NCBI GenBank assembly: GCA_963931865.1
Contig: OZ007505.1
Span: 2,713,694 to 2,777,693 of the forward strand
From: Axinella damicornis
Lineage: Eukaryota; Porifera; Demospongiae; Axinellida; Axinellidae
DNA: 64,000 nucleotides
Reading direction: 5' to 3'
Shown in pieces: positions 36,201-44,332 of this stretch. Positions within the stretch are counted from its first letter, which is position 1. Every line of letters begins with the position of its first letter. A program made the translations under genes and the position numbers. Below the pieces are notes generated by a model, which saw nothing but the letters and a program-made list of their open reading frames with translations, did not search any database and was not told the origin of the DNA.

Positions 36201-38940
36201 CTTAACACGGGCTGGCGGGCTGGCTCCCAGGGACATGAGAACCACTGTACACTGTGAATGCCTAATGTATCGTACTGTACCCCGAGGGTGAGTGGTGCTT
36301 GATTGTGAATGACTGTAGTAAGTAAAAAGCACATTGCACGATTACATTATTTTACGGGCAGTTGGGCAAAGACATCTTACGTTAGACGAGATAGTGGAGA
36401 AAAAAGGTTAGGGAATCAAAACTATTTTTGCAATGCAAGCTTATAGAATGCACTTTGTGTTGTGCCTGTACTAGTGCTGTCGATGCCACGTGCGATTTTG
36501 AAAGGGGTGGAGCCAAGAAACCGATAATAGGAAGTAGCTGAAATAAAGACAGACAGACAACTAAGGCATTGCTGTACCCCTGCTGCGCATCGGGGGGGGG
36601 GGGGGGGGGGGGGGGGGATCAACACCTATGGATATGGATGTCCACTTGGCTTTTACCACAAGCAGAAAACGCTCTGCACATTTGCAACCAATAAGGGGTA
36701 AGGAGGCCCATGACTGCTGCAAGCTGGCTTTGACTGTCGTGACTACTAGAGATGAAGTTCAAACAAACTGAAAACTGCTGTACCTAGACAGGGCTGATTG
36801 CCCTAGTTAGCTGGGCTGACAGTATAACACATCAGACATCGCAACTGAAAACTGCTGTACCTAGACAGGACCTAGACAGGGCTGATTGCCCTAGTTAGCT
36901 CGGTTGGCAGTATAACGCACCAGACGTCGCAACTGAAATCCTCTGTATTCAGCCAGTGCTGTTTGCCCTAGCTGGCTCCACTGAGCTACCAGATGTCCCC
37001 AGGGACACTGTGCAAGAGTACATTAATTGTACAATCATGTATGTTGTACATAATTATGGTGTTGGTATAATTATGTCTGATCAACAACAACATGGTCACA
37101 ACTGCATCACTGATTCAGCAGAGTGATAGATAATTATCACTGAATGAAAAACATGTTCAAACTAATCGCTGCTTGGTCATGCTAAACTTGCAGCAGAACT
37201 ACGCATGCGGGTTGAATCGAAACATTTCTAAGACACACACACACCGTCATCTCGAAGCACAACCTTCCATAAATGGAAACAGGGATGGCCTAGGAAGATG
37301 CACTCCCTCTCATCCGATGGACTTGTAATGTGCCTGCCACGCTGCAATGTGCCTACACAATACGCATGCTCAATTCATCCGCGGAGTTATCAGTAGAATT
37401 TACCGATACTGATACTCTTCAGGAAGGTGATTATTACCCATAACCGATTCAATTATTGGTGCATCACAACTGGAAAGGTACATGAAGTCAAATGACCCAC
37501 TGGAGCAACACCTCTCCATAACACTATCACAACTTCACATCAGGTATCAAGATGAATTTGCCTCCTGTGACACCAGGGTCCACCCACTCTGACACAAGGC
37601 TCCACCCACTCTGACTCCAGGGTCCACCCACTCTGACACAGCATTTAGTTTCAGTGTTAAGTGGTAGCAACCACTGAAGCTTCACAGGCAGCAATATGCG
37701 AAGGCTGCACAAGCACTTTGTGAAATGTAACATTGTTTCTCGTGGAACAACAATGATGTATAAATCACTGTGAAGTTGATAAGTAATGCAAAAGTGACTT
37801 GAGCTCATAGACTTATGCTAACACAGTTACGTACACAGAGCGGTGTCTGTCTATAGTGAGATAAAGACACCCTCTGCAGTAGATTTCAGCTTCTAGAAAA
37901 TTGGAGCCCGGGAGAGGAGCAAGGCAGATCGTAGCCTCTTTTGGTACGGTATACTTAAGTTTGCACCTAGCCCGCTAATACAATTCATGGGCACAGTGTG
38001 TGGTGTGTGTACACAGCTTATACAAGCAAGCTGTTGGTGATGGCTAAGTAGAAAGTCGAGCGACCAGAGGCGAGTCTTGAAGGCTAGAACAGCCGTTTTA
38101 TCGAACGGCTACACTTTTCACGGAGTAAAGAATGTAATTACTACACAGTAATTTGCAATGGATGAACGTGATTCGCCTACCCGAAATCAAGACTGCTGAG
38201 CTCAGCACATACGGGAATTTTGCCAAGTGTCACCAGGCCCACTTCCGCGTTTCGCGTGTGGGCGAGGCTAGGGTCCACCCACTCTGACACAGCATTTAGT
38301 TTCAGTGGTAGCAACCACTGAAGCTTCGCAGCAATATGCAGAGGTCTGAAGGCTGCACAAGCACTTTGTGAAACGTAACATTGTGATAAATCACTGTGAA
38401 GTTGATAATGCAAAAGTAACTTGCAGCTCATAGACATGTGCTGACGCAGTTGCGTACACAGAGTGGCGTCTGTCTATAGTGAGATAAAGACACCCTCTGC
38501 AGTAGATTTCAGCTTCTAGAAAATTGGAGCCCGGGAGAGGAGCAAGGCAGATCGTAGCCTCTTTGGTACGGTATACTTAAGTTTGCACCTAGCCCGCTAA
38601 TACAATTCATGGGCACAGTGTGTGGTGGTGTGTGTACACAGCTTATACAAGCAAGCTTATTGTAGTTGGACAAACAGTGGCTTGAATACAATCTACCTGG
38701 GCTCACACGTACTCAAGAGGCCCACCACCCACCACGTCGACAACGGTCTGCAATCTGGTGCACCTTGGCCGCCCCCCCAGTAACAAATCTGTACACGTAG
38801 TAGCTACTACGTTTTGTTACCTCTCAATATTCAACAGCCAAACCCCCTACACTGTGACCAGTAGTACCTTGAGACGAGCTCCTGGTAGCAGAAGCCAGCA
38901 GCAACAGACCGACGAACGCAGCGATCACAACGCTGTCCAT
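22658..38940 (-). CDS. TGF-beta/BMP type I receptor Ser/Thr kinase, 9 exons
   Basis: Exons (minus): 38868-38940, 29717-29893, 28178-28363, 27496-27647, 27037-27178, 26623-26799, 25969-26421, 24288-24418, 22658-22777; 1,611 nt, 536 aa. All junctions are GT-AG and in phase. Exon 1 encodes a signal peptide (MDSVVIAAFVGLLLLASA) and joins in phase across a roughly 9-kb intron, which is the least certain join. The ectodomain is a Cys-rich three-finger fold ending in CCDSDVCN (88-95), followed by an unusually long Pro/Thr/Ser stalk. TM is at about 160-187. The GS box (TGTDSASSGAGLTRLEQRTIA, about 214-234) identifies a type I receptor, activated when a type II kinase phosphorylates it. The kinase has GKGRYGEV, VAIK Lys264, HRDLKSRN (365-372), the DLG variant of DFG typical of type I receptors (385-387), GTKRYMAPE and a C-terminal ARLSAIRIKKKSL. 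The L45 loop (SDTKGTN) looks closer to BMP-type ADIKGTG than to ALK4/5, suggesting SMAD1/5-type signalling (inference). Confidence 0.93.
23203..23760. mobile_element. 558-bp MITE, copy 1 (receptor intron 8)
   Basis: Terminal inverted repeats of about 110 bp: left starts CAAGAGCGCATGATGACATC and right is its complement. Both arms contain a GAGGAGGAAGAGCGTGTGAC block and a GTACTAAAAATAG block. No transposase. Confidence 0.85.
23777..24182. mobile_element. 406-bp TAGCCTCGTTCCC-terminated MITE
   Basis: Left TAGCCTCGTTCCCAGGCCC and right CAGGCCTAGGAACAAGGCTA, with a second complementary pair (GGTATGTTTTCTCACATG near 23,850; its complement near 24,110). Confidence 0.75.
24206..24285. repeat. (CA)n-rich tract after a receptor donor
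   Basis: CACACCCACA repeats on plus, i.e. GT-rich on the receptor sense strand, starting immediately after the exon 8 donor. Confidence 0.9.
24562..25160. mobile_element. 599-bp MITE, copy 2 (receptor intron 7)
   Basis: Same family as 23,203-23,760, with the same arms (AAGAGTGCATGATAACATC... left, GATGTCATCATGCGCTCTTG right) and similar interior, including the ACTTTCAGGCTCGGGTAG block. The two copies sit in adjacent introns in the same orientation. Confidence 0.85.
25540..25860 (-). other. Open stretch in receptor intron 7, origin unknown
   Basis: A 103-codon minus-strand frame without a recognised domain lies within the intron. It could be a skipped or alternative exon or chance. No splice pair would keep the kinase phase convincingly, so it is not included in the receptor model. 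Confidence 0.25.
26427..26482. repeat. G-run plus (GT)n/(GGGT)n abutting a kinase-exon acceptor
   Basis: GT and GGTG repeats followed by an uninterrupted G run of about 30. On the receptor sense strand this is poly-C then (CA)n, running straight into the acceptor of exon 7. Confidence 0.95.
26812..26836. repeat. (GT)n before the exon 6 acceptor
   Basis: GT repeat on plus, (CA)n on the receptor sense strand, about 12 bp upstream of the exon 6 acceptor. Confidence 0.92.
27220..27425. repeat. (GT)n with AGTGTG/AGCGTG interruptions
   Basis: About 200 bp of interrupted GT repeat. On the receptor sense strand it is (CA)n upstream of the GS-box exon acceptor. It creates long His/Thr open frames on the minus strand that are not genes. 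Confidence 0.95.
27661..28000. repeat. (GTGTGTGAT)n / (GT)n compound satellite
   Basis: Tandem ATGTGTGTG units grading into pure GT and then GGTGTGTGT. On the receptor sense strand it is CA-rich and ends about 13 bp before the transmembrane-exon acceptor. Confidence 0.95.
28826..28968. repeat. About 50-bp tandem repeat, 3 copies
   Basis: Units of CTGGGCTAGCCGCCATT-CC, then TACCTGACTGAGGAAGGTGT, in receptor intron 2. The third copy is followed by CACTGGCAAAATG. Non-coding. Confidence 0.9.
29050..29636 (+). mobile_element. Foldback element carrying a RecQ-like helicase fragment, copy A
   Basis: About 590 bp. Arms pair GCGCCTGGTATCCACTGTTTG (left, about 29,086) with CAAACAGTGGATACCAGGCG (right, about 29,584) and the outer CTCAAACCCAGG with CCTGGGTTTGAG. 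The interior has the Walker A-like TGFGKSLC in one frame and then, after a frameshift, the IVVSSLMAL-type motif Ia region, both recognisable as RecQ helicase. Stops in all frames make it non-coding now. It sits in receptor intron 2. Confidence 0.7.
29899..30592. repeat. About 690-bp GGGAGGGAGTGG polypurine satellite
   Basis: Almost pure purine on plus, built from GGGAGGGAGTGG and GGAAGGGAGGGG units. On the receptor sense strand it is polypyrimidine and ends 5 bp from the acceptor of the first ectodomain exon. Strong G-quadruplex and triplex potential. The 250-390-codon Ser/Pro/Leu and Gly/Glu frames across it are composition artefacts. Confidence 0.97.
31355..31670 (+). repeat. About 165-180-bp tandem duplication with possible short exon
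   Basis: Two diverged units each contain GAGCAATGGCG and then GTCAGTG...GCGATCA...TCAGAATCT...CCTAAG. In unit 2 an ATG at 31,532 opens a 15-codon frame (MAANGETKALICPPP) ending at a strong AAG|GTGAGT donor (31,578/31,579). It could be the first exon of an unrecognised plus-strand transcript; no partner exon was identified. Confidence 0.4.
32285..32385. repeat. 21-bp tandem repeat
   Basis: Five imperfect copies of CATCAAGCTTGAGCTGGATCT. Confidence 0.9.
33100..33219. repeat. (CA)n microsatellite
   Basis: CA repeat broken twice by CCTCCACATGTA, then an uninterrupted run of about 60 bp. Confidence 0.97.
33369..33408. mobile_element. TAGTCTCGGTACC hairpin MITE
   Basis: TAGTCTCGGTACCAGA / TCTGGTTCCGAGACTA. 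Confidence 0.8.
35678..35727. mobile_element. TGGCCTCGTTCCC hairpin MITE
   Basis: GCCTCGTTCCCAGGCCA / TGGCCTGGGAACAAGACTA. Confidence 0.78.
36765..36935. repeat. Tandem duplication of about 75-90 bp
   Basis: Two units each run AACTGAAAACTGCTGTACCT, AGGGCTGATTGCCCTAGTTA, then GGCTGACAGTATAAC or CGGTTGGCAGTATAAC. Confidence 0.85.
37619..38657. repeat. Local segmental duplication (414 and 387 bp)
   Basis: Copy 1 at 37,619-38,032 and copy 2 at 38,271-38,657, direct orientation. Both start GGTCCACCCACTCTGACACA and end TACAAGCAAGCT, sharing GCATTTAGTTTCAGTG, AGATAAAGACACCCTCTGC and AATTGGAGCCCGGGAGAGG, with small indels. Copy 1 is preceded by a triplicated TCCACCCACTCTGAC. No coding content. They lie between 0.2 and 1.3 kb downstream of the receptor's first exon. 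Confidence 0.92.
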
Positions 38941-39260
38941 GTGGACACGAGACCAGTGTGATCCAATGACTCAGAGGTTCAGTAGATTCAGCGGCTCAGA
39001 TGATTTAGAATCGCAGCCAGTGCCAGCCACAATCCCGTGTGAGTACACACGCCTCTGGTGCAGTCGTGAGCAGGTTCTCGTGTGAGGTTGCAGACGTTTT
39101 CCCTGATTTCATCCGTGAGATGCAGTCATTCTTTTGCGACAACTTTGAAGCAGCACACTCCGTTACTGAACACTGTAGGTTACAGAACTTTGCTCGCCAG
39201 CTATTTCGTCTCGTGCATTGGAATGGCTTCTTTAATACGAACGAGATTCGCAATCATACC
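38941..39260 (-). promoter_or_regulatory. Presumed 5' UTR/promoter of the receptor gene
   Basis: Sequence upstream of the receptor's start codon. It has open frames on both strands (plus 39,039-39,269, 76 codons; minus 39,005-39,253, 82 codons) but neither resembles a known protein. Assigned as 5' leader/promoter by position only. Confidence 0.35.
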
Positions 39261-39456
39261 GCTTCTTAGATCTATAGAGGTAATTAACTTTTAGTAAACC
39301 GAATAGTTAATTAAACAGCTAACGTATGAATAACATCACACATCCTTTCAGAATCTTTGCAGAATAAAGAAATAAAGTGCAGTTGGCCTCTCAAATTCTG
39401 TTTTGCAGTTGGTTTTCTTCACCTGCTAAATATTGATGGGATATCTGAGGTCTGAC

Positions 39457-39499
39457 TAGTCTCGTGCCCAAAGCGTATGACGGTCTGGGAACGAGACTA
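39457..39499. mobile_element. TAGTCTCGTGCCC hairpin MITE
   Basis: TAGTCTCGTGCCC / TCTGGGAACGAGACTA. Confidence 0.78.
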
Positions 39500-39677
39500 A
39501 GGTCAGACGGACATGACAGAGTGGAAAGGGACAAAAGAAGCTACAACACAGGTGCCTCTGCTATAGATAAATTCCATAGTCCATTCCACCACCTACAGCA
39601 TTTCCAGAGGTCATTTTCACTTTATTTTCAACATGATTCCCTTGCTGGGCTGTTATAGGCTAAAATAGGTATCAGCC

Positions 39678-39783
39678 TAGTCTTGGTCCCAGATCCAACC
39701 AACCCCGGCACGGATCGCTTTTAGTATTGCGTTTATACTGGAAGCGATCGATACACGCGCTGGATAAACGGTCTGGGACTCTA
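39678..39783. mobile_element. 106-bp TAGTCTTGGTCCC hairpin MITE
   Basis: Termini TAGTCTTGGTCCCAGA / GGTCTGGGACTCTA; inner pair GATCGCTTTTAGTAT / ATACTGGAAGCGATC. A close relative lies at 49,216-49,332 with the same GATCACTTCCAGTATCA core. Confidence 0.82.
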
Positions 39784-39980
39784 ATTTCAGCCAATTGCAA
39801 CCTTAAGCAGATAGGTGACAGAGACGGTGAGATCAAACAGGCCCATCCTGACTCGAGGCATCACAAGAATTCAGTTTATCAGACCAATTGCAAGATTGGA
39901 AATGATATCATTGCCATGCAGAGACACCATGAAAGATCGTTGTTGAAGCAAGATGACATGCATGCATGCTCATATAATTG

Positions 39981-40015
39981 TAGCCTCGTTCCCAGGCTGC
40001 ATGGGAACAAGGTTA
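39981..40015. mobile_element. TAGCCTCGTTCCC hairpin MITE
   Basis: TAGCCTCGTTCCCAGGC / GCATGGGAACAAGGTTA. Confidence 0.78.
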
Positions 40016-40312
40016 ATTGTGCACATTGCTTGGTGTTGAAGCTGATACCCCTACCCTCACTGTTTTTGAAGTGGTGGGTACAGCTTTTAATCATTCCGAA
40101 AGTATAACAATATGACTATATAGCAAAACTGTCATTAGGACCTAAAATGGAAGTGCTGACTAAGTGCCAAAATCAAGCTATGCAAATTACAAAACCACAT
40201 CCTGTAGGGCACCATGTGGCACTCTCACCAGGAAACAGGTAAATCATTCGTGCAAGGAAGTACATGTATAACAACTTAAAGTGAAATTGAAGTCCAAGGC
40301 AATATAGGGGCC

Positions 40313-43300
40313 TTAACGCTCACTGCAGGCATACTCCACAATCAACCTCTTGTCACTCTGAACGCCACGACACTGAGGTTTTCCAAAGAATGCATCATCA
40401 ACTGGAATCTTACACTGCATTTGTCCGATACACACCCTCTCCACTGCCCTCTGGCTGCTTCCAGCATGACACTCCCCAACTGTGTGAGAGGAACAGCTCC
40501 ACTCTGTCTCAGGACTCCCGTATGAGGACCAGTCCACGCTGCTGATCACCTGGTCGGAGTTGCACTTCAGCCACAGAGTCCTACCACTCTCCCTTGAGTC
40601 CAGGCAATTCCTCTCTGGAGTCTCCCCCCTCACCGTGAAGCTATAGCTGCCGGAGCTCAGGTCCAGTCTGAGGGAATTTGAATGAGGGAGCCAATTTGAG
40701 GACAACATACCTTCCACCACTCTCACTATCCCCTCTTCATCCCACAATAGTTCACCACCTTCCCACACCTTCAACTGTCTCTTGCCGTATGCAGGGAGGA
40801 ACACCGCTCCCTTGCTTCCAACTGGAATGCTCACATTCACCTCGATCAAGCTGAACTTATAGTCTGGTTTGTCCGTTCCTTCGGTCTTGCACTCAACGGC
40901 CACTGAGAGCCACTTTGTGACACCAGGGCATGGGTCACCCCAGAAGTCGGCATCTGTGGGTACACGACAGCTCCTCTCGCCAAGACACAACTTCTCAACA
41001 ATTGTAACAGAGTCTGCTGCATGGCAACCACCTCTCTTGTGGTAGCCGCAGGGGCCAGTTGGGTTCCCAAAGGAAGCAAATAGGACATTTGAGATCACAC
41101 CTTCCTCTCCACAAGACACTTCCAAACCATTGTGCTTTGGAAGGCCAGGTTTGATGGAGGATTGGTCTTCAGGGGACTTGGCACACTGGATCCCACCACT
41201 ACGTTGCCATGACATGCTAATCGGTTTGGGATGTTCCAGGCTCACTGAGGCACGAGAAAGATCTAGTGTCCTGGCTGGGTGAAAATGGATCTCATTGAAG
41301 CCGTATGCTCCCTCTGGCATGCTCACTCCAATTAAGTCCGTCATCATCCACCCACTCACACTCGAGAACATGTGGTGGTTCCTTGAATCATCCGCTTCTG
41401 CAGATTCATTGAAAGCATTCCACCGTTCCCAAAGAGTTGTCGCTGGCTCAAATGGGTTGAACAGCATGTAACCCCAACTGGGATAGTCTACTTGCTGCAC
41501 GACTTCCATTGCCAGACTGAGCTGTCCTAGTTGAGTGAGTACGGGAAGAAGGAACTTGGTACCGATGATGCCGGCTGTGCTGCGCTTGTTGTCCGACCCT
41601 GTAAGTTGGTTCAGGAACATGTTGACAAGACAGTTCGTCAAATTGCCTGGAACAATACCCAGTGCCAGAGGAAGGACATATGTAACCTGAAGACCATTCA
41701 AGTACATGCACGTATCGTTGGTTGTGTTCAGAAGAAAAGCTTTGTTGAACGACTCTGACTGCTGCTGGAATAATTGCAGCAACACATCAGCATCATCCGA
41801 ATGGCCAAGAGCTGAAGCTATCTCTTGAGCTTGTCGGAGGTTTGTTAGGAGGCTGAATGCCGAAGGAAAACTGGAGTTGACATTTGGATAAGCGGGAGGA
41901 GGATACCAGTCACCGTAGTGATAATAGATGTTACCAATTCCAGTAGTGGAGATTTCGGACAGCATAAACTGGATGTACTTCATTAACACTGGGTAGAACT
42001 GTGCTGCACTGTCCAGATCACCATAGTATTTGAATAATACCCAGATTATTTGTGGTAAGGCCGCACCCCATGAGGGATCGGCAGGCCTGTTTCCGCCACT
42101 ATACCAGGGAACAATATCTGGAAGGCTTCCACCAAACTGCTCATCAGCTATCAGCTGCAGGTAGTGTGGGTGGAAGGCGTCCATATGGAAGTTGAGCGCC
42201 ATAGAGTCTGCAGAGAGTCCTGCGTCTCCCATCCACCCCCTTCTCTCATTTCTCTGGTCACAGTCGGTAGGCACACTCATGAGGTTTGACAGCTGCCCTC
42301 GCACTACTGCATCTTGTAAGGAGTTCAGAAGAGCAATGGATGTATTGATGAAGCCATTAGGTTGCAGGTTGGAGTGGATGATTACCTTTGCAATGTCTGC
42401 AGGTGTCAGGTTTCTGGGATAGCCACTCACCTCAGCATATCGGAAGCCATGGTAGGTGAAAGAGGGTTGGTACATTTCCATAACACCATCAGAAGTGTAG
42501 ATGTCTGTCTGGAGTGCACTTCCAAGATTGCGATAGAAAAGTGAGCCATTTGTGGGGCCATAGGGAGGATGCAGTGGGATTTCTGCATGTCTGATTTGAA
42601 CAGTGGCATTCTTAGGAAGGTCCTTCACATTGAGTTGGCACACTCCTGCGGAATTGTTCCCAAAGTCCACAATTTGCTTGTCTGGGTCAGAAAAAAGGGT
42701 ATAGATATCCGCAGCCTTGTCCATCCCAACCTTCGTAATGGGAGGAATGGGAGGGAGGTACATCTGTCCACTGGGGCCATATGTTAAAATTGCTTTCACG
42801 GAAGCTGCTTGTTCCATTGAAGCATTGTATGTTTCACCATTGTATATCGAGTCAGAGGTAAATTTTGATGTGGTGCACTTCCAACTTCCGTCACTCACAA
42901 ATATATCGTTACTCCCGTTGGGATAGGTCACATTGAGAATAACCCTCAACACTCGAGGGACACTATCTGGCAATGGGGGCCTTGGATCTCTGTAATAAAA
43001 TTCGGCAGTGTTACGCCAACCTATCCCAAGAACAACTTCAATAAAGACATCTGAAGATTGATTGACTATGCCCGTCACTGAATACGTGACATACGGCACA
43101 CGAACTTCATAATTTGTCCACCCTGGTGTGAGTGCTATGGGAGGGTCAGAACGGGAGTTGAGGTCCTGCCCGTTCACAAACACCTTAAAAAATCCCAGTC
43201 CCGATATGAACAACGTGGCTTGGGTCACATCACTCCCCACCGCAAAGGTCTGAGAGAGGAGGGGAGCATTTTTGATGCTGTTGGGAGAAGTGATCCAGTT

Positions 43301-43729
43301 GGCAAGCTCCCATTGTGTTGGGTCAAGAATTCCGGTCATGAAGTGCCCAGTTTCTTCGCTCTCTTCGGACTTCCCCTCTTGGTCCCACCAGCGCACCTTC
43401 CAGAAGTAGTGCATTCCGCTCTCCAGCGGAGGTCCACCATATTTGATGCTGTTCGCCTGGCTGTACACCATACCTGAGTCCCACAGCAGGCTGCTGAGTC
43501 TTCCATCTCTCCCGACCCAGACTTGGAAAGCCTTTGGCTGCGCAGATCTCCCACTATGCGCGACATTCCAGGAGAACCTGGGAGTTGGATTGTCAGTAAC
43601 GAACAGCGACTGCTTCAAAGACAGTCCCACCAGGTTGTTTTCACATTTCAGGTTGAAAGGGGGGAGGGGCTCACTCGCGATCGTAGCAACAGCAATGGCG
43701 ATAACGTGCAGCAAAACAACAATACTCAT
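40313..43729 (-). CDS. Secreted GH78 alpha-L-rhamnosidase with two SUEL lectin domains, intronless
   Basis: Single frame of 1,138 aa. An N-terminal signal peptide (VVLLHVIAIAVATIA) marks it as secreted. GH78 enzymes hydrolyse terminal alpha-L-rhamnose by inversion. Domain order: a fibronectin-like N-terminal module (FSWNVAHSGRS, YFWKVRWWDQEGKS), the Bac_rhamnosid_N sandwich (LFISGLGFFKVFVNG, LTPGWTNYEVRVPY, GIGWRNTAEF), the second sandwich (IVDFGNNSAGVCQLNV, YHGFRYAEVSG), then the (alpha/alpha)6 barrel with TDCDQRNERRGWMGDAG (acid region Glu495, Asp502) and TTLWERW (base candidate Glu768), both intact. The C-terminal sandwich begins near residue 800 and is interrupted after SMSWQRSGG (about 846) by a SUEL/Gal_Lectin domain (about 870-947, 8-Cys pattern with FASFGNP and GYHKRGGCHA), then resumes with FSLIEVNVSIPVG and AVFLPAYG. 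A second SUEL domain (1,052-1,135; WSSYGSPE, GECHAGSS) ends the protein. Intronless and bacterial-like in its catalytic part. Confidence 0.93.
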   Translation of the reverse strand: MSIVVLLHVIAIAVATIASEPLPPFNLKCENNLVGLSLKQSLFVTDNPTPRFSWNVAHSGRSAQPKAFQVWVGRDGRLSSLLWDSGMVYSQANSIKYGGPPLESGMHYFWKVRWWDQEGKSEESEETGHFMTGILDPTQWELANWITSPNSIKNAPLLSQTFAVGSDVTQATLFISGLGFFKVFVNGQDLNSRSDPPIALTPGWTNYEVRVPYVTYSVTGIVNQSSDVFIEVVLGIGWRNTAEFYYRDPRPPLPDSVPRVLRVILNVTYPNGSNDIFVSDGSWKCTTSKFTSDSIYNGETYNASMEQAASVKAILTYGPSGQMYLPPIPPITKVGMDKAADIYTLFSDPDKQIVDFGNNSAGVCQLNVKDLPKNATVQIRHAEIPLHPPYGPTNGSLFYRNLGSALQTDIYTSDGVMEMYQPSFTYHGFRYAEVSGYPRNLTPADIAKVIIHSNLQPNGFINTSIALLNSLQDAVVRGQLSNLMSVPTDCDQRNERRGWMGDAGLSADSMALNFHMDAFHPHYLQLIADEQFGGSLPDIVPWYSGGNRPADPSWGAALPQIIWVLFKYYGDLDSAAQFYPVLMKYIQFMLSEISTTGIGNIYYHYGDWYPPPAYPNVNSSFPSAFSLLTNLRQAQEIASALGHSDDADVLLQLFQQQSESFNKAFLLNTTNDTCMYLNGLQVTYVLPLALGIVPGNLTNCLVNMFLNQLTGSDNKRSTAGIIGTKFLLPVLTQLGQLSLAMEVVQQVDYPSWGYMLFNPFEPATTLWERWNAFNESAEADDSRNHHMFSSVSGWMMTDLIGVSMPEGAYGFNEIHFHPARTLDLSRASVSLEHPKPISMSWQRSGGIQCAKSPEDQSSIKPGLPKHNGLEVSCGEEGVISNVLFASFGNPTGPCGYHKRGGCHAADSVTIVEKLCLGERSCRVPTDADFWGDPCPGVTKWLSVAVECKTEGTDKPDYKFSLIEVNVSIPVGSKGAVFLPAYGKRQLKVWEGGELLWDEEGIVRVVEGMLSSNWLPHSNSLRLDLSSGSYSFTVRGETPERNCLDSRESGRTLWLKCNSDQVISSVDWSSYGSPETEWSCSSHTVGECHAGSSQRAVERVCIGQMQCKIPVDDAFFGKPQCRGVQSDKRLIVEYACSER

Positions 43730-43803
43730 TCTAAAGGATGGTCAGAACAGAACTAACAACCATGCGCGTGGGGACACCAATAATGATCACGAGGGAAAAA
43801 ATG

Positions 43804-43867
43804 TAGTCTCGTTCCCAGACCCTGATCGCGCACTAGGGTGCGCGATCGAGGTCTGGGAACGAGACTA
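43804..43867. mobile_element. TAGTCTCGTTCCC hairpin MITE
   Basis: Near-perfect: TAGTCTCGTTCCCAGACC / GGTCTGGGAACGAGACTA with inner GATCGCGCAC / GTGCGCGATC. It lies 75 bp upstream of the rhamnosidase start. Confidence 0.88.
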
Positions 43868-44142
43868 GTCCCCGGGAGTGGACCGGGTAGTGCTAGCTAT
43901 GACAGCAGTGGAGCAGTGGCGGATTTAGGGGGATAAGGGGGGTGCAAATTCACCCCCCATTTAGCGGCTAGTAAAAGTAACTTACAAATCATGGCCGTAG
44001 CAAGCGGTCCTTCCGGTCCGGTTTGGCCGGACCACTTTTTCACTCGACCAAGAAAAAAATGAAGTTCCTTGTAGGCTCCCATCACAATCAGTGCTTTACA
44101 GCATGGCAGACACAGTTATCGAAGTGCAGTACTGACTTTTCC

Positions 44143-44274
44143 ATGCTTTTACCAGTCCACGCGACTCGAAACTCGATGTTCAATGGCTAGAGACGAGACC
44201 AACACACACGGAATGGAGACAGGACTAACGTGCGCGGCCTTACTCACGAGTTTGAGTTGCATATGCATATGGTA
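44143..44274. repeat. Dispersed repeat, copy 1 left part
   Basis: TGCTTTTACCAGTCCACGCG through ACTCACGAGTTTGAGTTGCA is repeated almost exactly at 47,586-47,709. The continuation of the repeat is found at 46,806-46,880, on the far side of the nested elements. Confidence 0.88.
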
Positions 44275-44332
44275 CTGTAGTCTCGGTATAGCCTCGTTCC
44301 CAGTCCCACGCCCAGCTTTTCGTCGCTTGCAG

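Larger units (their letters stand above)
33409..37560. other. Receptor intron 1, part 2: no gene recognised
   Basis: Holds three near-copies of AGGTCATGTGACTMACA (33,651-33,711), poly-C (34,799-34,827) and poly-G (36,591-36,617) runs, a hairpin MITE and a tandem duplication of CAACTGAAAACTGCTGTACC units at about 36,765-36,935. Open frames are short with no known domain. Confidence 0.55.

Noticed and set aside
39005..39269. Overlapping open frames on both strands upstream of the receptor
   Set aside because: Neither has a recognisable domain; opposing overlapping frames in a probable promoter are most likely chance.
42192..43868. Plus-strand open frames across the rhamnosidase
   Set aside because: Shadows of the minus-strand coding frame; no domain similarity.
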